In this document: positions 12,495 to 27,211 of the stretch, one piece after another
Layout of the letters: each line of letters begins with the position of its first letter
Position numbering within the stretch: position 1 is the stretch's first letter
NCBI GenBank assembly: GCA_050249535.1
Contig: JBFWQI010000018.1
Span: forward strand, 58,109 to 122,108
Length of the DNA: 64,000 bases
Direction: 5' to 3'
Source: JADJXM01 sp937967285
Lineage (GTDB): Bacteria > Acidobacteriota > Blastocatellia > RBC074
Program-made: the position numbers and the translations under genes
The notes under the pieces: model-generated
Told to the model about the DNA's origin: nothing
Databases searched by the model: none
What the model saw: only the letters and a program-made list of their open reading frames with translations

Positions 12495-12818
12495 ATGGAA
12501 CTGATCGACCCGAGATTGCGAGAGATTGAACGTAAACAGGAAGAACTTCAAACCACAATGGCCTACATGCGCGGAGAACTCGACGAAGTGAAACGACTGG
12601 CCGGCAGCAATGTCCGCCAGACGATCTGGCAGTTCGTCATCTTCTCAGTCACGATGGCGGCCGTCCTGCTCGGCGGCATCCGCTATCAGACCGAGACTCT
12701 GCGAAACGAGTTCAATATTCAAATCGCAGCAATGGATAAACGACTGAATCAGATGGAGCAGAACATCCTCGCTCGCTTCGAGGACCTCAAACAGGAAGTT
12801 CGCAGCAGCCGACGCTGA
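12495..12818 (+). CDS. Membrane coiled-coil protein, tandem paralog 3 (107 aa)
   Basis: Shortest copy. The N-terminal helix and membrane segment are the same as in paralog 1, but the stalk after FNIQIAAMDKRLNQMEQ is reduced by internal deletion before the common ending FEDLKQEVRSSRR. The leader again carries a TATAAT-like hexamer (12447-12452). The ATG at 12495 is preferred over the in-frame upstream codons at 12444 because the conserved ribosome site lies between them. Confidence 0.8.
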   Translation: MELIDPRLREIERKQEELQTTMAYMRGELDEVKRLAGSNVRQTIWQFVIFSVTMAAVLLGGIRYQTETLRNEFNIQIAAMDKRLNQMEQNILARFEDLKQEVRSSRR

Positions 12819-12870
12819 ATGTATCGACAATCCGGCCACCCCGAATTCAATCAAGAAAGGATTCGGTGAA

Positions 12871-13245
<375 letters not shown>

Positions 13246-13251
13246 AGACTC

Positions 13252-13983
13252 ATGGCAGATGAGCCGATTCGACTCTCGAAACTGATGGCACAGCGCGGTA
13301 TCTGCTCACGCCGCGAAGCCGACGCATTCATCGAACAGGGACTCGTCCTGGTCGACGGCCACCCCGTCAGCCAACTCGGCATCAAGGTCTCGCTGGACGC
13401 CGATATCCGCCTCGCCCCTGAAGCGAAATCACAACAGGCCGGCCTCATCACAATTATCCTCAACAAACCGGTGGGCTACGTCTCAGCTCAGCCGGAACCC
13501 GGTTATACTCCCGCAATCACTCTGCTCACGCCCGGCAATATGTTCGATAAGTCGAACCGGAGGTTGAAGCCGGAGCACCTGAAAGGGCTCGCAGTCGCCG
13601 GACGCCTCGATATCGACTCGCAGGGATTGCTGCTCTTCACGCAGGACGGGAGACTCGCCAGGAAAATCATCGGCGACGAGCGTCGGATAGAGAAAGAGTA
13701 TCTGGTTCGCGTGGAGGGACCTCTTTCAAAAGAAGGACTCGCACTGCTTCGCCACGGTCTCGAACTGGACGGGAAACCTCTGCTGCCGGCGAAAGTAGAG
13801 TGGCTCAATCGTGATCAGCTCAGATTCGTCCTGAAAGAAGGGCGTAAACGGCAGATTCGAAGGATGTGCGAAATGGTCGGACTCAGGGTTATGGGCTTGA
13901 AGCGGGTTCGAATCGGAAAAATTATGCTGGGCAATCTGCCGGAAGGGAAGTGGCGATTCCTGGCGCCCGGAGAGGCGGTTTAA
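13252..13983 (+). CDS. rRNA pseudouridine synthase, RsuA/RluF-like
   Basis: Protein of 243 aa that isomerises a uridine in rRNA to pseudouridine. An S4 RNA-binding domain comes first (RLSKLMAQRGICSRREADAF). The catalytic motif is VAGRLDIDSQGLLLFTQDG, with the catalytic Asp in GRLD. The DSQGL variant and the late motif KEGRKRQIRRMCE resemble RluF, which modifies 23S rRNA, more than RsuA, but the exact target base is not assignable. It begins 6 bp after the last tandem paralog and ends just before a palindromic element. Confidence 0.9.
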   Translation: MADEPIRLSKLMAQRGICSRREADAFIEQGLVLVDGHPVSQLGIKVSLDADIRLAPEAKSQQAGLITIILNKPVGYVSAQPEPGYTPAITLLTPGNMFDKSNRRLKPEHLKGLAVAGRLDIDSQGLLLFTQDGRLARKIIGDERRIEKEYLVRVEGPLSKEGLALLRHGLELDGKPLLPAKVEWLNRDQLRFVLKEGRKRQIRRMCEMVGLRVMGLKRVRIGKIMLGNLPEGKWRFLAPGEAV

Positions 13984-13985
13984 CG

Positions 13986-14061
13986 TGGAGTGCGGCGCCC
14001 GCGGGCGCCGCTGTAATGCTTCGCGGAAAAATATAGCGGCGCGCACGCGCGCCGCACTCCA
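13986..14061. repeat. Palindromic element, GGAGTGCGG family, copy 1
   Basis: Outer arms TGGAGTGCGG (13986-13995) and CCGCACTCCA (14052-14061) enclose two internal perfect hairpins (GGCGCCCGCGGGCGCC and GGCGCGCACGCGCGCC) around an AT-rich centre, giving a potential three-way junction. A relative with the same arms but different inner stem sequence is at 21107-21202. It separates two convergent genes. Confidence 0.85.
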
Positions 14062-14063
14062 TA

Positions 14064-15788
<1,725 letters not shown>

Positions 15789-15834
15789 ATTCCTCCACGC
15801 CGGAACCCGGACGCTCACGTCCCTGCCGGCAGCC

Positions 15835-16439
<605 letters not shown>

Positions 16440-16442
16440 GGA

Positions 16443-16686
<244 letters not shown>

Positions 16687-16689
16687 CAG

Positions 16690-17574
16690 TCAATTACAAT
16701 CGTGGTGATCCAGCTTCCATCTCCACGCGGATTCGATGATCCGGTCCAGTTCGCTGTTGCGCGGGTTCCAGCCCAGATCGCGCATGATTTTGTCGGGCGA
16801 GGCGATCAGCGCCGGAGCATCACCCGGCCGTCGGGGTTCCGCCTCGGTCGAAATCCACTTTCCGGTCACCTGGCGCGCCATCTCGACCACTTCCGCCACC
16901 GAATAGCCGCTGCCGTACCCGACGTTGTATGTCTCGCTGCCCCTCTCAACCGCGTTGAGCGCGAGCGTCACCGCCTCGGCCACATCGATGACGTGCACAT
17001 AATCGCGAATACAGGTTCCGTCCGGCGTCGGGTAGTCCTCGCCGAAGATGCTGACGCAATCGATTTCACCCGCCGCGGCTTTCAGAACATTCGCGATCAG
17101 ATCATTCTCGGAAAATCGGCCGGCGGTTCCTTCTCCGGCCGCATTGAAACAGCGTAATGCGACATACCGAAGTCCGTACGATTCATCGTACCAGCGGAGC
17201 ATGCGCTCGGCCGCGAGCAGCGCCTCTCCGTGAGGATTGATCGGAACAGCGGGTGCTTCCTCTCTCACCGGAACTTTTTCAGGCGCGCCGTAAACCGAAG
17301 CCGATGACAAAAAGACCATCTTCCCGACGCCGGAATCCAGCATGGCATCTAGCAGCCCGATGGTCTGACCGACAATTTCCGAGTAGCAGTTGCGCGGCTC
17401 GCGAGTCGATCCTGAGCCCGCCAGATGAACCACCGCGTCGATCGGGCTTTCCCGAAAGACCTGCCCGGCCGCTGCTGCACCGTCGGATGCGACGACTGAA
17501 TGACCTGCGGCCCGCAGTCGCTCGACCGCCGCTCCGCCGATGTAACCGGTTCCGCCCGTTACCAATACTCTCAT
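16690..17574 (-). CDS. GalE-like NAD-dependent epimerase with a degenerate active site
   Basis: Extended SDR protein of 294 aa. It aligns with UDP-glucose 4-epimerases along its length: G7xxG10xxG13 NAD motif, serine motif FLSSASVYG, RCFNAAG, the C-terminal substrate loop DYPTPDGTCIRDYVHV, and LGWNPRNSELD. Two changes are striking. The catalytic YxxxK motif (usually PYGESK) reads P-H115-G-E-A-L119, so both Tyr and Lys are gone. About 20-25 residues are missing after the second beta strand (DGAAAAG runs straight into QVFRESPIDAVVH). The protein may bind NAD and a nucleotide sugar without epimerase activity, or use other chemistry. The ORF has no stops, so it is under coding constraint or only recently changed. 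Confidence 0.82.
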   Translation of the reverse strand: MRVLVTGGTGYIGGAAVERLRAAGHSVVASDGAAAAGQVFRESPIDAVVHLAGSGSTREPRNCYSEIVGQTIGLLDAMLDSGVGKMVFLSSASVYGAPEKVPVREEAPAVPINPHGEALLAAERMLRWYDESYGLRYVALRCFNAAGEGTAGRFSENDLIANVLKAAAGEIDCVSIFGEDYPTPDGTCIRDYVHVIDVAEAVTLALNAVERGSETYNVGYGSGYSVAEVVEMARQVTGKWISTEAEPRRPGDAPALIASPDKIMRDLGWNPRNSELDRIIESAWRWKLDHHDCN

Positions 17575-17655
17575 CTTCCATTCTTCATTGATAAAAGAAA
17601 CGCGGATGAGCCTCGACTCGATCCGCGTCTCGTGATCAGAATTCTCCTGAGATGA

Positions 17656-18552
<897 letters not shown>

Positions 18553-18574
18553 GGCGATCGTTCCTATGTTTTTA

Positions 18575-18616
18575 CTGCCAACTGCCTACCGCCAACTGCC
18601 TACTGCATACCGCCTA
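18575..18616. repeat. Six degenerate heptamers (CTGCCTA type)
   Basis: Six consecutive 7-nt units: CTGCCAA, CTGCCTA, CCGCCAA, CTGCCTA, CTGCATA, CCGCCTA, in the gap between the prepilin-like and TIG-domain genes. The phase is strictly seven, but the sequence differs from the AGTAGAA family. Confidence 0.85.
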
Positions 18617-18621
18617 CTATC

Positions 18622-19485
18622 CTATCCGTTTTCCCCGGTAAAGTTCACAGAATGAGTGATCTTCAGATTCGTATCCTCGAACTCGATCCGCTGCGGAGTG
18701 ATGTTAACGACGCGCCAGTTCTTTCCGACCACATCGCCGCGGCTGACATTGAAGATGTCCTCGCCCGAGATGGCTTTCAGAACGGCGACCGTCTTCTTGC
18801 TGCTGACGATCAATCCGATGAACCTGTAGGGCGGCGCCGGCGGCTCGGCGACGTTCAGCGATAGCTGGTTCGAGAACATTTTGGCGTCGCTCACGCTGCG
18901 GATCTGCACGCCCAGATTTCCGGCACGCCTGATGACTTCGGCCGGCACCTTCACTCTCGCCTCGGTCGCGCTGACGATGCTCGTCTGCTGCTCCCGTCCG
19001 TCGAGGAAGATCTTACCGTCAGCCGGTATTTTATCCCCAAAGACCGTCAGATTGAAGTCTCCGGTTTTGGCGATCACTCCCGAGGGATTGACCGAATAGA
19101 GCGTGATCGGCGGAGGCGGCGGCGGCGGAAGCGTCGGCTGCGGCTTCGGAGTCGGCGGCGGCGGGGGCGGCGGATAAACGAAGATATTTCGCCCCGTGCC
19201 TCCTCCTGCCGATCCCTTCGCGCCCATCGACGCCAGATCCAGCGGCTGGGTTACGATCCGTTCCGGTTCCCGAGCGCCGCGTTGAGCCGGGCGCGCCGCC
19301 GTCCCGCTCTGGGTGGCCTGCCTCGGCGCCTGCTGAACCGTCACCGGACGCGGCGCCGGAGCGGCATCTTCTCCGGTGAAGAATTGAAAATAGATAACCA
19401 CGACGAAGACGGCCAGAAGCGCTCCAAGCAGGATCTTCTTCCGTTTCTCGGCGGCTTTTTCGTTATTGGCTGTTTCCTGACTCAT
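18622..19485 (-). CDS. PilP/GspC-like bitopic protein with TIG-type domain
   Basis: Protein of 287 aa with an N-terminal membrane helix (ILLGALLAVFVVVIYFQFF, about 18-36), a Pro/Ala-rich linker including a polyproline run (about 103-127), and then an IPT/TIG-like segment (SVNPSGVIAKTGDFNLTVFG). A C-terminal beta domain (YRFIGLIVSSKKTVAVLK, DIFNVSRGDVV) resembles PilP/GspC homology regions that link the inner membrane platform to the secretin. It sits directly after pilO in the operon, the usual place of pilP. The TIG insertion is atypical. The PilP role is inferred from position and the C-terminal domain. Confidence 0.65.
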   Translation of the reverse strand: MSQETANNEKAAEKRKKILLGALLAVFVVVIYFQFFTGEDAAPAPRPVTVQQAPRQATQSGTAARPAQRGAREPERIVTQPLDLASMGAKGSAGGGTGRNIFVYPPPPPPPTPKPQPTLPPPPPPPITLYSVNPSGVIAKTGDFNLTVFGDKIPADGKIFLDGREQQTSIVSATEARVKVPAEVIRRAGNLGVQIRSVSDAKMFSNQLSLNVAEPPAPPYRFIGLIVSSKKTVAVLKAISGEDIFNVSRGDVVGKNWRVVNITPQRIEFEDTNLKITHSVNFTGENG

Positions 19486-19506
19486 ATCTCGCTTGAATAA
19501 TCGCCG

Positions 19507-20228
<722 letters not shown>

Positions 20229-20232
<4 letters not shown>

Positions 20233-20858
20233 CGCTTCACCTCCGCCGAAGCCACCTGACTTCCCGGTTCCGGCCGCGACGACGGCGGGAAATACTCGAC
20301 CTTCAGTGAAAATTCGACCTCTTCAGTTCCCTCGACCGACTTCTTCGAGACGGGCGATACCTTGAAACGGTTCGATTCGTGAAACCGGTTGATCATCGAT
20401 GTCACGTCCAGACTCGTCTTGCCGATCACATCCAGCGTCAATTCGGCCGCTCCCAGCCGCCCGCCGCCGACCATCTCGTCGCGCTCCTCGGCAGTGATCT
20501 GCGACACCGCCACCCTCAGCACTCGCACCGTCGGAGGCAGATTGCGCTCGATGTCGTTGAGCAGTTGCGTCCACGAAAATGCACGCCGCGCTATCAGATC
20601 GCTCGCCGCAACCAGCTCGCGGTTCTCGTCGAGACTGATCGCCTGAGTCGTCCTGACCGGCTTCTCCAGCTTCTTCAGCTGAGTCTCCAGCATCCTGATC
20701 TCGCTCGTATACCCTGTAATCTCGCGCTCGGCCGACGTCCTGCTCTCGATCGCGCTCAAACCCGCATAGGTCGCAACAACGAAGATCGCCAACATCGCCA
20801 GCCAGAATAACCGCCTGTTTCTGAATGGATTGCCGGATAGATTGGTTATCGATTTCAT
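20229..20858 (-). CDS. pilN: Type IV pilus assembly protein PilN
   Basis: Protein of 209 aa with a short cytoplasmic segment, a membrane helix (LFWLAMLAIFVVATYAGLSA, about 18-37), coiled coil, and a periplasmic domain with FSWTQLLNDIERNLPPTVRV, a typical PilN signature. The N-terminus begins NLSGNPFRNRR, which resembles the PilM-contacting INLLP motif region only loosely. It is the first gene of this operon; no pilM is present upstream and no pilQ secretin is in the window, so those must lie elsewhere or the system is specialised. Confidence 0.83.
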
Positions 20859-21283
20859 ATCCTGATTTGCCTGAGTCTTTCTCTTTCTTCTTGCAGGAAT
20901 AGAGGCCGGGGCTTCGCCACAATCAGTGACTATACCACAAGTGCAGGTCGGTACACAGCGGTGAGGGGTCTGGAGTGCAGTGCTCGAGGTCGATCAAAAA
21001 AATCGAGGTGACCTCACCTCGCTCGACGTGGCTGATCACCTCACACAAACTACACACACCCGCTTAAACGCCTGGATTTAATTACTGTTCCAATTTTTCT
21101 TTTTTCGGAGTGCGGAGCCGGCGGGCTCCGCTTTATTATCAATAACTTACGAATTATTTTGATTATGGAGGAAGAAAGCGGCGCGTACACGCGCCGCACT
21201 CCATAATCTTTGCGATTTAAGATCTTATCGGGCATACTTCGTGGCGTTTCACATATAAACATGCATATTAATAAGGATACGTA
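20859..21283. repeat. Spacer with GGAGTGCGG-family palindrome, copy 2
   Basis: No gene is seen between the divergent pilN and recJ genes. The palindromic element has arms GGAGTGCGG (21107-21115) and CCGCACTCC (21194-21202), with internal hairpins GGAGCC/GGCTCC and GCGGCGCGT/ACGCGCCGC. A second small inverted repeat (GAGGTGACCTCACCTC) lies near 21004-21019. Promoters for both genes should lie here, but no clear consensus pair was found. AAGGA lies 7 bp before the recJ ATG. Confidence 0.75.
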
Positions 21284-23069
<1,786 letters not shown>

Positions 23070-23158
23070 CCCGCGGAGCGGCCGACATAATATAGCCACG
23101 GGTGAAGCGAGGCCCAAGCCGAGCGAAACCCGGGGAACCAAAGAGGAGAGTATATTCA

Positions 23159-23449
23159 ATGATCCGACATATCGTTCTATTCAAATATCACGATGAAACA
23201 TCGCAGGCCGACCGGGACGCATTCCTCGGAATGCTCCGCGAACTGCCGTCGAAGATCGACGAGATCTGCGACTTCGAGGCCGGCCACGACCTGATCCATG
23301 CCGCCCGCTCCTTCGATACGGCTCTGGTCGCGTCGTATGATGATCTGGATGCGCTCGACCGTTACGCGAAGCACGAGCACCACCAGCCCGTAGTCAACCG
23401 CGCCAAAGAGATCTGCCGCCAGGTCGTCGCCGTCGACTACGAAATTTAG
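23159..23449 (+). CDS. Dabb-family (stress-responsive alpha/beta barrel) protein
   Basis: 96 aa single-domain protein of the dimeric alpha-beta barrel Dabb type. It starts MIRHIVLFKYHDETS, continues with ELPSKIDEICDFEAGHDL, and closes with YAKHEHHQPVVNRAKEI, all matching the family pattern in which a conserved His pair faces the barrel. Members are often stress-induced; the reaction is generally unknown. The ATG at 23159 is chosen for the ribosome site AAGAGGAGAG 6-8 bp upstream; the longer frame from 23102 lacks one. Confidence 0.9.
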   Translation: MIRHIVLFKYHDETSQADRDAFLGMLRELPSKIDEICDFEAGHDLIHAARSFDTALVASYDDLDALDRYAKHEHHQPVVNRAKEICRQVVAVDYEI

Positions 23450-23491
23450 GAATGCCGAGGAGCGCCGACCTCCTGACACGCTTTTCACGTA

Positions 23492-23613
<122 letters not shown>

Positions 23614-23621
23614 CAAATATC

Positions 23622-23646
23622 AAAGGCCGCCTGATGGGCGGCCTTT
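23622..23646 (+). terminator. Rho-independent terminator after tRNA-Pro
   Basis: Perfect 10-bp stem AAAGGCCGCC / GGCGGCCTTT with a 5-nt loop. The closing AAA/TTT makes it usable in both directions, so it can also end the minus-strand ATPase gene at 23675. Part of this sequence (GGCGGCCTTTACGCTTGC) recurs at 25383-25400 beside a decayed copy of that gene. Confidence 0.82.
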
Positions 23647-23674
23647 ACGCTTGCAGCTACCGGTGGATCACTAT

Positions 23675-24928
23675 TCAGGTATTCAATCCCCTCCAGATAT
23701 CCGTAATCGGACATGCGATCAGATCCTTCTCGAACTGAACCCTCTCCCGTCCTGTGTACAGAATTACGCCGCGCTTGAACTTCCGTCCGGCAACTTCCCG
23801 CAGTGCGGCCAATCCTCTGAAATCAGCACCGGATAATGATGCGCTGCTCTTTACTTCCACACCGACTATCTGGCCGGAAGGTCCTTCCAATACGATATCT
23901 ACTTCCTGACCTGACTGCGTACGAAAATGGAAGAGCTGCGGTCTGGTCTCGCTCCAGGAAGCCTGTTTGCGAAGCTCCATTACCACGAAATTTTCAAGGA
24001 TCGATCCAAATACCTGGATGTCCTCGGCCAGCCGTTCCTCATTGACACCCAGCAGGTGGGTGAGAAGACCCGTATCGCAGAGCGTCAGTTTCGGCGACTT
24101 GACCAGCCGCTTGTCGATGTTGACCGACCAGGCGGGCAGCGGTTGAACTATGAAAGTCGCTTCCAGCAAGCCGATATACCGTTTCAATGTGGATTGAGGG
24201 ATCACCAGCGATCGCGATATCTCTGAAACATTCAACAGTGAAGAAGCTCGCGAGGCCATCAATTTCATCAGTCTCGGCAACTCGGACAGGCCCTCGATGT
24301 TCGAGATGTCCCGCACGTCCTGCTGCAGGATAGTCGTGATATAGGAACTGAACCAGGCTCTGCGACGCGCTTCGTTCTCGCGACTCAGGATCTCGGGATA
24401 GCCGCCGCGCACTACCCTGGCGATCAGGTCAGTCTGGCTGAATTTGATCTTTGGCGGCAGTTTCAACTCTTTTGCATAAAAAATGTCGATAAAATTCTCT
24501 CTGACTCCGTCTATTTCGCCCTGCGAGAGGGGCCATAACGTGATGATCTCCATCCGTCCGGCGAGGGAGTCGGAAAGCTGGGGCAGCATCATGACATTGG
24601 CCGATCCCGTGAGCAGGAATCTGCCGGGCCTGCGGTTTCGATCGACCGCGAGTTTTATCGGAAGAAAAAGTTCCGGCGCCCGTTGAATCTCATCGAGTAC
24701 GACGGGGAGAGGCTGCTCCTCCAGGCCGTTGATGAAGCCTGCCGGATTGAAACGCGCTGCCGACAGGACGGTTGCATCATCGAATGTGATATACCGGGCT
24801 GGATGGATTGTGTCGGCAATGTGCTCAACCAGTGTGCTCTTGCCCGCCTGACGCGCGCCATTGAGCAGAACTACAGGCGTATCCGCCAGCGCATCCCGCA
24901 ATGCATCCTGGATATGTCTTTTCAGCAT
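23675..24928 (-). CDS. AAA ATPase with DUF4143 domain
   Basis: Protein of 417 aa of the common prokaryotic AAA_14/DUF4143 type. Walker A is GARQAGKST (24-32), Walker B VVLDEIQ (76-82), sensor-like RFLLTGSAN. A winged-helix segment (SLLNVSEISRSLVIPQSTLK) and the nuclease-like DUF4143 C-terminus with GQEVDIVLE and VGVEVKSSA follow; the E/D-xx-K pattern recalls PD-(D/E)XK folds. These genes are mobile and of unknown function, often in variable regions. Two partial relatives lie at 25383-25640 and 32456-32545. Confidence 0.9.
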   Translation of the reverse strand: MLKRHIQDALRDALADTPVVLLNGARQAGKSTLVEHIADTIHPARYITFDDATVLSAARFNPAGFINGLEEQPLPVVLDEIQRAPELFLPIKLAVDRNRRPGRFLLTGSANVMMLPQLSDSLAGRMEIITLWPLSQGEIDGVRENFIDIFYAKELKLPPKIKFSQTDLIARVVRGGYPEILSRENEARRRAWFSSYITTILQQDVRDISNIEGLSELPRLMKLMASRASSLLNVSEISRSLVIPQSTLKRYIGLLEATFIVQPLPAWSVNIDKRLVKSPKLTLCDTGLLTHLLGVNEERLAEDIQVFGSILENFVVMELRKQASWSETRPQLFHFRTQSGQEVDIVLEGPSGQIVGVEVKSSASLSGADFRGLAALREVAGRKFKRGVILYTGRERVQFEKDLIACPITDIWRGLNT

Positions 24929-25382
24929 GGCTGAATGCTAAACGCATTTTGGCTGAAAATCAACCATTTGATGGCGAATTTTCCACCATCTGGGATGATG
25001 ATGATGCGATCACAAAAGCCGGGTAACTCCAGGTCGCCACGGTCCCGGAATAAGTTCAGGCGGCATAATGGTATTGCTCCGGGGAGAGATCAGTCAGAAG
25101 ACGCCAGTCCTTGGCTTCGGCAGGCCGGTTCTTTCTCAACCATTTCCTTTCCACCTCTGTCATCTAGTCGTGACACAAAGTGAATCGCCCCGGGGGCCCC
25201 GGAGACTCAAACACAAGAGAGAATGGAGTGATGAACAGTGTAAAGACAATTTTAACTCGCGTCCGCGAACGACCGGTTCGAAGTTCATAGAGTTCATAGG
25301 TCACAATTTACTCACACATGAGACCTCGGAATGGCCCGATCCGGTCCGAATTTGAGGCATGAAAGGGGAGGGGAAAATGTGC
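24929..25382. other. Non-coding part of the accessory region
   Basis: No credible gene in about 450 bp. A segment near 25318-25345 (GAGACCTCGGAATGGCCCGA) has a close match at 32381-32405, so the flanks of the two decayed ATPase fragments are also duplicated. Confidence 0.6.
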
Positions 25383-25640
25383 GGGCGGCCTTTACGCTTG
25401 CGGCTACCGATTGGTTCACTATTCAGGTATTCAGTCACCTCCAGATATCTGCAATCGGACAGGCGATCAGATTCTTCTCGAATTGAACTGCTTCCTGCCC
25501 GGTATACAGCATTACACCTATAGGACGGTTGCATCATCGAATGTGAAATACCGTGTGGATGGATTGTGCCGGCAATGTGCTCAACAAGTGTGCTCCTGCC
25601 CGCCTGACGCGCACCATTGAGCAGAACGACAGGAGGCAAC
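25383..25640 (-). pseudogene. Decayed copy of the AAA/DUF4143 ATPase gene
   Basis: The right end encodes PPVVLLNGARQAGRSTLVEHI, close to residues 18-37 of the intact protein. The frame then slips (an out-of-frame HSMMQPS takes the place of YITFDDATV), nearly all of the middle is deleted, and the left end matches the last 25 or so codons and the 3' flank, down to the GGCCTTTACGCTTGCGGCTACC block of the intact gene. It is a frameshifted internal-deletion remnant. Confidence 0.82.
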
Positions 25641-25717
25641 TCTCGTTGGAGTTGCCCAGTTATGATAAAACCTCATTATTTTCCAAATGAGTGTCCACCA
25701 GACCGGGTGAAGCTCAG

Positions 25718-27199
25718 CTACAAGTATCCATACCCTTGCGCCAAAGCCATGGCCAGCTCGAATTTGGTTTGGGCCAGGTGATCCTCCGTGGTGTGCAGTG
25801 CCTGTTCAAGCATCTGTTCCAGATCGTCAGGCAAAGGTATTTGCGTCGGTTCGAGCAACCGTTCCGCATAGTTGCGCGCAGAGCTCGGGTCGTTTTCAGC
25901 CAGGGCCACGGCCAACAAAGGCCCGATTGTGGTCCAGTAAAAGGGGTACTTGATCGGTGCCCGGTCAAGCATCGCCAGTGATTCCAACCCCAGTGCTTTC
26001 GCTGCGGCCAGATCCCCCTTGCGCCAGGCCAGCCAGGACTGACTGGCCTTTACCTGCGGAGTGTAATCAGCCATCGGCCCGGCCCAGGTGGTGCTGAGAA
26101 TGATCGGAATATAAGCGTCGACCTGCTCGATCAGCCCGCGCATGCGTGCCAGCATCATCAGATAATTCGCCGCGCGCGAAATTTTGACCGGATCGCCCAG
26201 GCGCTGCGCATAAGCGTAAGCCTGTTGCAGGTTTTCTTCGGCGGGGGAGAGTTCACGGCGGCACAAATGCAATAAACCCAGCCCGAACGCAGCGTCGAAG
26301 ATGAGGTCAATACGCCCGGCTTCCTGTGCCGCAATGAGAGATTTTTCCGCGTCCACCAGGACATCGTCGGCGACGATATAACGCTCAAGGCGAAAGCGAT
26401 AAAGCGAATAAATAATCAAAGTGCGTGAACGTTGAGCCGGTGTTCCATATTTTTCAGCCGCCGGCATAACCTGACGGCAAGTCAAGTCCATTTCCTTGAG
26501 AGCGGCTTGCCAGTACCAGGCCCAGCAACGCTCGACCTGCAGTTCGATCCACTCATACCAGCAGGCGGGGGCGCTCTGTTCAGTCAAGGTACCCAGACTG
26601 GCCTCAGCTTTTTCCCAGACCTGAAGCGCCTCGGGAAAATGACGCTCGATGGTGTGTGTGACGCCGATCTGGCGACAGAGTCTCGAAGCAATCAGCGGGT
26701 CGTCAGGCTGATTATCGAGCGCGCGATAGAAATACGCGCGTGCTGTTTCGTGCTGCCCGGTGCGTTCGGTCGCCTTGGCCAGCTTTTCCAGCAACTCAGC
26801 CAGCTCAACTCGATGGTGCTCCTCTCCGGTCTGCTCCCACCATGCTTCAACCTGCGGCAGCGCCGCCTGGTAAAAGGCGATGGCTTCGGCATTGGCATAG
26901 CCGGCGCCGGCGTAATCGCCGGCACGGATCAGGTAGTGCACGGCCTTTTCCATCACTGCGGCTTTTTCAAAGTGATAAGCCAGCAACGCAGCGTGCTCAT
27001 CGAGCTTCGCGGGGTATAGATGTTCCAGCGCCTCGCCTACGCTTTGATGTAATTGTCTGCGGTCATTCCTGAGCAGTGAGCCATAGGCCGCCTCCTGCAC
27101 CAGAGCGTGGCGGAACAGATATTCCAATTCAGGCAGCGCCGCCGCCAGTTGAATCAGGCCGGCGCTTTCGAGCGTGTTGAGTTGGTTGAGCAGCGTCAT
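25718..27199 (-). CDS. TPR protein, apparent C-terminal half of a split AAA-ATPase/cyclase regulator
   Basis: Protein of 493 aa. It opens with LESAGLIQLAAALPELEYLF then RHALVQEAAYGSLL, which in intact adenylate-cyclase/AAA_16 proteins directly follows the ATPase winged-helix part. The rest is helical TPR-like repeats (AAVMEKAVHYLIRAGDYAGA, AIAFYQAALPQ, ARAYFYRALDNQP). The protein encoded at 28143-31262 stops exactly where this one should begin, and a reductase gene lies between. The ATG is 12 bp after the reductase stop with no ribosome site, so translation may need coupling. It may be a broken half or a complementing separate subunit. Confidence 0.75.
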   Translation of the reverse strand: MTLLNQLNTLESAGLIQLAAALPELEYLFRHALVQEAAYGSLLRNDRRQLHQSVGEALEHLYPAKLDEHAALLAYHFEKAAVMEKAVHYLIRAGDYAGAGYANAEAIAFYQAALPQVEAWWEQTGEEHHRVELAELLEKLAKATERTGQHETARAYFYRALDNQPDDPLIASRLCRQIGVTHTIERHFPEALQVWEKAEASLGTLTEQSAPACWYEWIELQVERCWAWYWQAALKEMDLTCRQVMPAAEKYGTPAQRSRTLIIYSLYRFRLERYIVADDVLVDAEKSLIAAQEAGRIDLIFDAAFGLGLLHLCRRELSPAEENLQQAYAYAQRLGDPVKISRAANYLMMLARMRGLIEQVDAYIPIILSTTWAGPMADYTPQVKASQSWLAWRKGDLAAAKALGLESLAMLDRAPIKYPFYWTTIGPLLAVALAENDPSSARNYAERLLEPTQIPLPDDLEQMLEQALHTTEDHLAQTKFELAMALAQGYGYL

Positions 27200-27211
27200 A
27201 AGGTCAGTTGT

